A DNA stretch of 64,000 nucleotides from Lawsonibacter celer (lineage in GTDB: Bacteria > Bacillota > Clostridia > Oscillospirales > Oscillospiraceae), in contig NZ_JACOEA010000004.1 in assembly GCF_014281125.1 (NCBI RefSeq), positions 142,484 through 206,483 on the forward strand. The letters run 5' to 3'. Under the pieces are notes generated by a model. The model was not told where the DNA came from. It ran no database searches and saw only the letters and a program-made list of their open reading frames with translations. Below are positions 26,276-33,900 of this stretch, one piece after another (the stretch's first letter is position 1; the number at the start of each line of letters is the position of its first letter). Both the position numbers and the translations under genes were made by a program.

Positions 26276-26492
26276 GAGATCCGTGGGATCCGCCAGCCCT
26301 CGGAGAGGGCCGCGCCGAGTGGCGCGTCTCAGGGCTGCAGAAGGCGGCCCTGGCGCAGGCGGAATTTATTTCCGCCGAGCATGTAAAAGGAAACAGGGTC
26401 CCCGCGGGATGGCACATCCCGTGGGGCCGATCCCGGCGGCATTGTGTCCGGTCTGAAGGAGCTGGGCTATACGGTAGAACTGGTTCCCTGAG
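26213..26492 (+). repeat. Structured element between two copies of the TraB gene 3' end (copy 1)
   Basis: Bases 26213-26276 (the last 21 codons, TGA and one G) recur without change at 26429-26492. The 152 bases between are strongly self-complementary. CCGCC-AGCCCU pairs with AGGGCU...GGCGG and encloses GAGA...UCUC and CGCGCC-GAGU-GGCGCG. GGCGGAA-UUUA-UUUCCGCC follows. The end is GGGTCCCC with the hairpin GGGATG-GCA-CATCCC, closed by GGGG. The segment from CCCTGGCG to GGGG (26348-26426) resembles the element downstream of gdhA. The second tail copy starts two bases after the final GGGG. Confidence 0.85.
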
Positions 26493-26516
26493 TGGTCAAT
26501 TTGTTTCTGATAGAAG

Positions 26517-26554
26517 AAAAACCCCCTTCCGGCAGTTGCCGGAAGGGGGTTTTT
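26517..26554. terminator. Bidirectional terminator between the TraB and beta-lactamase-like genes
   Basis: Perfect 18-base arms (AAAAACCCCCTTCCGGCA and its complement, around GT) have A- and T-runs at the two ends, so it can act for both converging genes. Confidence 0.92.
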
Positions 26555-26562
26555 GATATGCA

Positions 26563-28605
26563 TTACTTGCCGCTGCTCAGCGAGAGATAAAAACGCGCCC
26601 CGGGATCGCCTGCGAAGACCACCCAGCCGCCGACGGGCAGGACAGCGGAGGTATCCCCATAGGCCCAGGAGGCGGCCACGGGAAGCCCGGCCGCGTCATA
26701 GACCGCAAAGCCGCCGGCCTCCGGCAGGCGGACCGCCATGGTCTTGCCAGCTGCCTGCGCGCCGATCTGATACCAGCGGGCATAGCCGTCGGCCTGGATG
26801 GTGGACCAGGAGGAGGCGCCCGGAAAGAGGGATTCCGCTGCCGCCGCATCCATGCTGAGGCTTCCACAGGTCTCCAGGTACTCCACACCGGCTTCATCGC
26901 GATACAGGGTAACGTTCTGCCAGTCGCGGCCGCCCAGGCCGGGGATTCGGGCCGTGCCTTCGGCGTAGTTTTCATCTACAATGCGGTCAAAGACCATATA
27001 GCCGGGCGCATTGACCGGGTCGGTCGCCAGAGCGGCCGCAGGCATGGCGGCGGGATAGCTGATGTTGGTGTACTTCAGGTTCAAAGTCAGGTAGAGCTTG
27101 CCGTTCCGCGCGTCCCAGGCCTCCTGCACCTCTGGACCTACCGGGTTTTCCGGCAGCTTCATGTACACATAGGCGGAGCTGGGAAGCTCCCCCAGGCCGG
27201 GCAGCTGCGTATAGGCCTTCTGCCAGAGGTAGGTCTGTCCGTTGTCCTCCTGGACAAACTTCACCATCACGCTCTGCTTCTCGTCCCGGAAGGAGCCGTC
27301 GCTGTAATAGTACAGGGGGCCGCCAGCGGCGGTCAGGACCCCGTCGGAGCTGACGGTGACCGGTACGGACGAGGTGGAGTCGCCGTATAGACCGGCATAG
27401 GCGGTCAGCTGGGCGGGCATGGCGGCCCGCTGAGCGTCCGGCAGGGTGTGGGCGCCCTGCTCCACCTCCACCCCCTGCTCCGCCAGGGCGGCGATCAGAA
27501 TCTGGGAGGCGGCCATCTCGTTATAGGTGCTCACACCGCCGGAGGAGAGTACGGCCGCAGCAATATGGTATTCCGGCAAGACCACCAGCCCCGCGTGATA
27601 CAAAATAGTGTCCCCGCCCTTGGTCAGGGCCTGAATGCCGCTGTAGGCGAAGGGATACCAGTGCACGCTGTCCCAGCCCAGGCCGTAGGCCACGGAATCC
27701 TCCTCGTCCTCCGGCCAGATGCCGCGGCGGTACTCGTCGGCCATGGAGGCCTTCCGCATGGTCTGGCTGAGCACACCGTTCTCACACCAGACCTGTCCGC
27801 CGAACGCGGCCAGATCGGAGGCGGTAGCGTAGACGCCGCCGGTGCCGTGGACGCCCACCGTCTCCGGGGGCAGGGCGGGGGAGTCTCCCCCGGCGGCCAG
27901 ATAGGTCCTGGCCAGACGGCCGGAGTCAAAGTCCCCGCCGGGGAAATAGGTGTCCTCCAGACCGGCGGGGGCCAGGATCTCCTGCTGGATGTAGCAGTCA
28001 AAGTCCATCCCGCTGACCGCCTCCACCACCAGCTCCGCCAGGGTGAAGCCGTCGTTGCAGTAGACGCTGAACGCGCCGGGATCGTCCTTGAGCACCTGGG
28101 ATTCCAGCTCCTCCAGCAGGGTGTCCGCGGCCGCAGTGTCCGGGTCGTCCAGTAGGAAGGCGTTGGCCAGGGTGGAGCCCGCCAGGCCGGAGGAGTGGTT
28201 GAGGAGCATCCGCACTGTAATGTCCCGGTAACGCTCGTCCGCCATGCGGAAGTTGGGAAGGTAGCCGCAGACCGGCTTGTCCAGCTCCAGCTTGCCCGCG
28301 TCCGCCAGACGGAGGACTGCGGCGGCGGTGTAGACTTTGCTCACCGAGCCGATCCCGTAGAGAATGTCATCGGTCAATGCCCGGTTTTCCGTGCGGGAGT
28401 AGTTGCCCGCATGGCCGGTCAGGGTGATTTCCCCGTCCTGCCACAGGGCGTATTGGACGCTCTGGGCGCCGCCGTAGTTCAGGGCTGCCTCAGCGGCCGC
28501 CTGGGCGGCCTGTGCCGCGGCGGAGGGCTCCGCCGCGCCCGCGGGCAGGACCAGCATGGAGCAGAGCAAGGCGGCTGCCAGCAGAGAGGAAAGGATCCGT
28601 TTCAT
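26563..28605 (-). CDS. Secreted serine hydrolase, beta-lactamase/PBP4-like
   Basis: A 680-residue protein of the class C beta-lactamase fold (PF00144), which includes peptidases, esterases and D-aminopeptidases. The signal peptide (MKRILSSLLAAALLCSMLVLPAGA) is followed by the SxxK motif S87-V-S-K90 and the second-motif tyrosine in SVYCNDGF (near residue 190). The catalytic domain ends near 400. The remaining 280 residues form beta-rich domains of unknown function. AAAAGGAGG precedes the ATG at 28605; an upstream in-frame Met lacks one. Beta-lactam hydrolysis cannot be assumed, and cell-wall peptide processing is more likely. Confidence 0.85.
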   Translation of the reverse strand: MKRILSSLLAAALLCSMLVLPAGAAEPSAAAQAAQAAAEAALNYGGAQSVQYALWQDGEITLTGHAGNYSRTENRALTDDILYGIGSVSKVYTAAAVLRLADAGKLELDKPVCGYLPNFRMADERYRDITVRMLLNHSSGLAGSTLANAFLLDDPDTAAADTLLEELESQVLKDDPGAFSVYCNDGFTLAELVVEAVSGMDFDCYIQQEILAPAGLEDTYFPGGDFDSGRLARTYLAAGGDSPALPPETVGVHGTGGVYATASDLAAFGGQVWCENGVLSQTMRKASMADEYRRGIWPEDEEDSVAYGLGWDSVHWYPFAYSGIQALTKGGDTILYHAGLVVLPEYHIAAAVLSSGGVSTYNEMAASQILIAALAEQGVEVEQGAHTLPDAQRAAMPAQLTAYAGLYGDSTSSVPVTVSSDGVLTAAGGPLYYYSDGSFRDEKQSVMVKFVQEDNGQTYLWQKAYTQLPGLGELPSSAYVYMKLPENPVGPEVQEAWDARNGKLYLTLNLKYTNISYPAAMPAAALATDPVNAPGYMVFDRIVDENYAEGTARIPGLGGRDWQNVTLYRDEAGVEYLETCGSLSMDAAAAESLFPGASSWSTIQADGYARWYQIGAQAAGKTMAVRLPEAGGFAVYDAAGLPVAASWAYGDTSAVLPVGGWVVFAGDPGARFYLSLSSGK

Positions 28606-28803
28606 AGAATGCCTCCTTTTGTTTGATTCCGGAACTGAGCATACACCCTCCACCAGATGGAAGGTCAAGGTCTGTTTCCTTCTTTTCTCCAGCCAAGTAT
28701 ATCATATCAGAGCGGAGAAGGATAGAGTGAGCCTGTGCGGGAATTCGTTTTTACGAGAAAACGCCTTTTTCACCAGTTTGCCCGAATTTGTGGGGCATAA
28801 TTT

Positions 28804-28844
28804 GTCCCCGCCGGGAGGGCAGTGTGCCTGCTCCCGGCGGGGAC
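28804..28844 (-). terminator. Stem-loop downstream of the CaiB pseudogene
   Basis: The 14-base arms GTCCCCGCCGGGAG / CTCCCGGCGGGGAC are followed on the - strand by AAATTATG. The T-content is poor, so it is a weak or vestigial terminator. Confidence 0.55.
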
Positions 28845-28851
28845 GCTGTAC

Positions 28852-29790
28852 TTATTTAATTTGGCTCTCCTGCCGCATCCTTTGGATCTCCTCCTGCGTG
28901 TAACCCAATTGCAGTAGGATTGCCGTGGTGTGCTGCCCCACGCCGCCCAAAGGGACAGTGTGGCGCTGGGCATAGCCGCTCAAGTGCAGCGGCGGCCGGG
29001 GAATGGCGTTTTTCGTGCCGTTTGCAAAGGTAATTTCCTCCAGCACGTCCTCAATGCCCAGCACCTTGGCGTAGCGGGGGAAATTCTTATCATAGCCGAT
29101 GCCCACTAGGGCCAGCCATTCGCCGTCCTTGCAGCGGTAGTCGTGCACCACCGGGCTGCCCGGGCGGTCTATATCCTCTGGCATTTTATGCAGCGCGGGC
29201 GCCTGGGCGCAGACGATGGACTGGGCGTTGACCCACATGCTGGTGCCGAAGAGGGAGTTGGTGACCAGCGTGCCGTGCCCGGTCTTTTCACGGCCCAGCA
29301 GGGCGGTGAGGATCCCGCCGTAGATCAGCAGACCGGTGACCATGTCGCCGTAGCCGCCGGAGGCGCGCACGGGGAAGCTGCCCTCCTCCACCCAATCTAC
29401 CCGGGCGCCCACCCGCGACTAGAAGGCCGCGATGTCAAAGCCGGGCCGGTTGGCGTCCGGCCCCCGGTGTCCGTATCCGGTGAAGTGGCAGTAGATCAGC
29501 CGGGGAAAGCACTCCTTCAGAGACTCATAATCCAGCCCCATTTTTTCTAGAGACCGCATGCGCACATTGCTCACAAATACGTCCGCCTGCTGCAGCTGCT
29601 GGAGCAGGATCCGCTTTTCCTGCTCGGTCTCGGGGTCCAGCGCGATCAGGCGCTTGCCACTATTCTGGATGGTAAAGACCGGATTGGAGAAATTGTCGAT
29701 GCATAGGTTGACGTTGTGGCCTGACCTGCGCCAGTCGTCGCCGATAAGGGTTTCCACCTTGACCACGCCTGCGCCGTACTCTGCTCTCCC
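28852..29790 (-). pseudogene. CaiB/BaiF-family CoA-transferase, truncated and amber-interrupted
   Basis: A class III CoA-transferase remnant that would move CoA between carboxylic acids. Homology starts at EYGAGVVKVET, so the first 25-30 family residues are missing. It runs through SLKECFPRLIYCHFTGYG and PGFDIAAF, stops at an in-frame TAG (29419-29421) where relatives usually have Trp, and continues in the same frame with RVDWVEEGSFPVRASGG...GDM. The end (GVGQHTTAILLQLGYTQEEI) is typical for the family. The C-terminal domain is shorter than in full-length members (about 400 residues), consistent with internal loss. The 5' end is fused to unrelated sequence. It is non-functional unless the amber codon is read through. 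Confidence 0.85.
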
Positions 29791-29848
29791 GTTTCGGCAT
29801 CGGCTTTGGCTGCGGCACCTACTACGGCGGCATCCCCATAGAGCTGGC

Positions 29849-29886
29849 CCGGGAATAGTGGGCTCCGCGCAGCCCACTATTCCCGG
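29849..29886. repeat. Inverted repeat at the fragment junction
   Basis: The 16-base arms CCGGGAATAGTGGGCT / AGCCCACTATTCCCGG surround CCGCGC. It lies exactly where the CaiB remnant and a short unrelated frame (ending ...GGIPIELARE and TAG) meet the glycyl-radical-enzyme fragment. Confidence 0.85.
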
Positions 29887-30199
29887 CTATATGCACGGCT
29901 GGTACGACTCCGGCTACATCTGCCTGCCCTATACCATGCAGCTGACCCTGAACAACGGCCGAGACTGGGTGGACGACGCGCCCATTGGCGCCCCTACCAG
30001 CTATCTGAAGGACATGCGGGACATGGACGACGTAATGCACGCCGTGGAGGAACAGTTCCGCTTCTGGATCGACAACTTTGTCAATACCTACAACAAGATT
30101 GACGAGGCCGAAATGGAGTTCAAACACCTGCCCCTCCTGTCCATGCTCTATAACAACTGCATTGAGACAGGCACGGATATCGTCATGGGCGGCGGCTGA
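29883..30199 (+). pseudogene. Internal fragment of a glycyl-radical enzyme (PFL domain)
   Basis: About 105 codons without a start. GWYDSGYICLPYTMQLTLNNG followed by MDDVMHAVEEQFRFWIDNF and HLPLLSMLYNNCIETGTDI matches the stretch of pyruvate-formate-lyase-like enzymes between the active-site cysteine loop and the core. The active-site cysteine and the C-terminal glycyl-radical loop are both absent, so it cannot be active. It runs straight into phage sequence at about 30197. The exact subfamily (diol dehydratase, CutC, HypD or arylsuccinate synthase) cannot be told from the fragment. Confidence 0.65.
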
Positions 30200-30900
30200 C
30201 GGGAGATATTTCCATCGCCCAGCAGGCGGCCCAGCTGGCCATGGACAAGCTGTCCACCTACGGCAATCTGGTGGCGCAGATGCAGACGCAGCGGAATTGG
30301 GCTGATGAATCGTGGTTTAACCGGCAGCAGGCGGATATTGCCAACAGCCAGTGGCAGCAGAGCTTCAGCCGCCAGCAGCTGCTGGACGAGCTCAGCCGGG
30401 AGGATGTGTCCTATGACCGGAAGTGGCAGATCGCACAGTATCTGTACGAGAACACCGGAGACGCCAGCGCCTTCCGGTCCCTTGGGCTGAGCGACGCGGA
30501 GATCGCCGCCCTGACGAGCTCTTACGCGGCGGCGCTGCAGCAGAAGCGCGGCGGCGGGAGCTCGGGCGGGAGCGGAGGCTACAAGCCGGTGCTCACCTAC
30601 AACCAGGTGATGGACGCGGTGGACCGTGGGAACATCACGCCGCAGGTGGAGAAGGACTATAAGTATTACATGGGGACGGAGTATGATACCGGGACAGAGA
30701 ATGAGGGCGGGCTGAGTGAAGCGGCGCTTGCCCTGAAGGCTCAGCTGGAAAGCCCGGCGCTGGATCGGACCGACCTGTTTGGAGACCAGGCGAAGGAAAC
30801 GCCGCAGACCAACCGGAAAAACCTGATTGAGCGGGCGGTATCCAGCGGGAGAATCACAGAGAAAGAGGCCATGGCGCTGCTGGACTACTTTGGCCTTTAA
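30199..30900 (+). pseudogene. Phage structural-type protein, 5'-truncated
   Basis: An open frame whose homologous-looking part begins without a start codon (LTGDISIAQQAAQLAMDKLSTYGN) at the join with the enzyme fragment. An ATG at 30241 could give 219 residues. It is rich in Q, A and charged helices (NSQWQQSFSRQQLLDELS), with a Gly/Ser linker (RGGGSSGGSGG) near residue 103. It ends 12 bases before the giant polyvalent-protein gene, overlapping its AAGGAGATG site. That places it in a virion-protein operon, most likely encoding an ejected or scaffold-type protein. The family is not recognised with confidence. Confidence 0.6.
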
Positions 30901-30912
30901 GGAGATGTACGG

Positions 30913-33900
30913 ATGACGGCATTTGAGAGGCGGCTGAAGCAGGCGGAGGAGAACGCGGCCCGGCAGGATGCGGCAGCGGCAAAAGCCCGCAGAACAGTTT
31001 CCACTGGTTTGGCCAAGGCGTCCACGGAGAAAACCGGAAGGGCGACCAATGCCGCGGGGATTACCACGCTTCCGGTATTTCAGGGCGCCGACGGGGCATT
31101 TTCGGGCACGGGTGCGGACCGTGGGACAAGCTCCAGCGGGCTGAAAACGGGGGTGAATCGTGGAGCGCTCACGCAGGAGCGCCACGCGGCTGCAACCGCA
31201 GGAAAGACCCTGCTGCCCGGCCGGGAGAAAGGGATACAAATGGGCTTTTCCCAAGGACTTGGTTATGGGACGGAACGGGCCGGGGCGGCCCTGCTGGGCG
31301 CGGGAGAGAATGTAACGGACCTGATCGGGACAGGATTCTACAAGGGACTACAGGGGATTACATCCCTGGGCGGTCTGGCAAAGAATCCGGTTTCCGAGTG
31401 GGCCGGGCGGGAGGCGGACGCCTTTTTAGACAATAGCGTGACACGCGATTGGGAGGAAGATATTCGGGCGCGCTATCAGCCCACCAGGGAAGAGGAACAA
31501 TTGACCGGGCTGGGTCAGACGGTGGTGCAGATGCTGCCCGCCATCGCCACGGGAAGCGTGGCGGCCAAGGTTCTGGGGACAGGGCTGAAGGCGGGACAGG
31601 CGGCAAATGCGGGCGCCAATGTCAGCCGGGCGGTATTCGGGCTCCAGGCCGCCGGAGGCGGGGCCAACGAGGCGCGGCAGGAGGGGGCGGACGCCGGGCG
31701 GGCGCTGGCCTACGGCGCGGCCTCCGGCCTGCTGGAGACGACCATTGAGAGCATTGCCGGCGGCATCCCGGGAATGGGGGAGGGCAAGCTCCGGGGCATT
31801 GCGGAGGCCGTCAAGGCCAGCCCCATTGTGAGCCGCGTGCTGGACATCGCGGGGGAGGGCGGCGAGGAAGCGCTGAGCGCCATCCTCTCCCCCTATCTGA
31901 AGCGGGCCATGTACGACCCGGACGCGGAGAACGCCACGGCGGAGGAGATCGCCCAGAGCGCCCTGCTGGGCGCGGCGGCGGCCGGGGTGCTGCAGGTGGG
32001 TCTGGAGCTGCCGGGCGCGGTATCCGACGTGCGCAGCGCCCGGGCGGAAGTGGGAAGCGGCGCGGACATCCTGTCCAGGGTCAACCAGCGGCTTGCACAG
32101 CCGGGGCAGGTGGCGGCGGATTTTCAGGGGTTACCCATGTTTGAGCAGAGTCCGTTTGAGGGGCTGCCCAGCTTCCGGCGCAGGAGCGTGGAGCCATTGC
32201 CCGACTTCCGGCAGGCGCAGGCATCTGTGGACACCCAGGGGCAGAATGCGGTCTCTGATGGCGCTGTGGAGGCCACAGGGCAAAACAAAACCGCCTCCAC
32301 GGGGGAGACGGACGTTGAAAACGAAACCTTGATGGAGAAGGACAGCAGTGTATCTCAGCTCCAGAATGAGGGAACGCCGTCTGGAAGGCAAGAGCATGGG
32401 CCGTCTGCAAGCGGCGGAGGCCGGAATATAACGGTCCCCTTCAACGGGACGCCATACAGAAACGATAAGTCTTACCGCTGTGTGTACGCGGGGGAATCTC
32501 CCATATCCAGCGAGGTTGGATATGGGATGTTCGCAGACGACGCTCCAAGCACTGATATGTACGGAGATGACCTCTATGTGGTGGATCACGCTTCGCTCCC
32601 CAGCATCAATGACGTCAAGCCTGCAATCGCAGAAGCCTGGGACAAGGCAGTTGAGGATTGGGCGCTCCCACCCTCTCTTGATGCTCTGTCCGAGTATTGG
32701 AGCGGCGCAGAGATCGCGGAAGATTTTGACCCGAAGAACATTATTGACGGAGCCGGGGCATGGGATAACCCGGATCTGGTGACATGGGCATTTGACAATG
32801 GGTTGTTTGACGATATCCCCGGCGTCAAGACTTCGGATGGCGCGATTGTGTGGGACGCAGAGACGGTAAAGCGCGGGGACAAGAACGCGGAGGTCTGGGG
32901 GCAGGAGGACGAACCTGGGCAGAACATCGGCGGCGTATTCCCCAAGGACAGCACGGGGGATGCGGGGACTGGGCTTATTCCGATGACTGAGCAGGCTGTG
33001 AACCGCCTGTCTACAGGAAAGAAAAATATCATAGCAAGAACGGCTGCGGATATTGTCTCCTTTGTAAAGCAGGCATTAGGTAAGAAGGGCGGATCAGAGC
33101 GGCTTTATATGGGAACGCTTCCGGAGACTGCGGCGGCTACCATCAAGAAAAATACTGGAGTGGATGTCAGCGGTTACACGGCAATCCTTCCTGGAGACTC
33201 CGTACAGCATATCTTTAATCATCACGGAGACACCGAGTCAGAGGCAGCGCGTGGTCAGAGGGCCGTTACTGCGGAAGATATTGCATTGATCCCCCAAGTT
33301 CTTGCTTCCCCTGACAAGGTTTCCCTTTCTTCGGAGAGAGATATGTTTGGACGGCCTGTTCTGCTGTTTTCTAAGCAGATCGGAGATACACTTATTACGG
33401 CTCAGGCAGTAACTGATGGACGACACGCGCTTACAACAAATTCCCTTTGGATAAAAAAAGGGAAGAACCGGCCAACAATCCCCGATGCCGGAAATCAAAC
33501 CGGCCCCGTGGCAAACGTCCAAAACGCACTGTCGCAAGGTTCTTCCATTGACCCCATTATACGCCAAGCGGCGGATGGTGTCAACTCTGATTCTGCCCAG
33601 AATTGGGATGAAGTAACCGGTGGAAGGCAGCTGGAGGCGCCGGGCGGAGTTGACAGGGCGGGGCCGGAGAACGCCGTAGGCGCGGCGCGGTATGGGTTTG
33701 ACCCGTACAGCCATCTGCTGGGGCGGTATGGGGCCATAGAGCCTGGGGAAACGCCCGCCCGTGTGGTGGACGTGCCGCGGCAGACCACGGAGCGGGACCG
33801 GGTGTCCCTGACGGCCCGGACGGTGATGGAGGCGGCGGCCACGCCGGAGGAGTTTGTGCCGGAGATTGCGGAGCAGCTGGTGAACGGGGCGTTTTCCTAT

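Noticed and set aside
26213..26492. Diversity-generating retroelement (template and variable repeat at a gene end)
   Set aside because: No reverse transcriptase or Avd gene nearby, the two TraB tails are identical, and the gdhA tail differences are not restricted to adenines.
26213..26492. Attachment site of an excised integrative element
   Set aside because: The element is only 152 bases, shares a structured core with the gdhA copy and has no integrase. A site-specific integrase would not use two unrelated gene ends.
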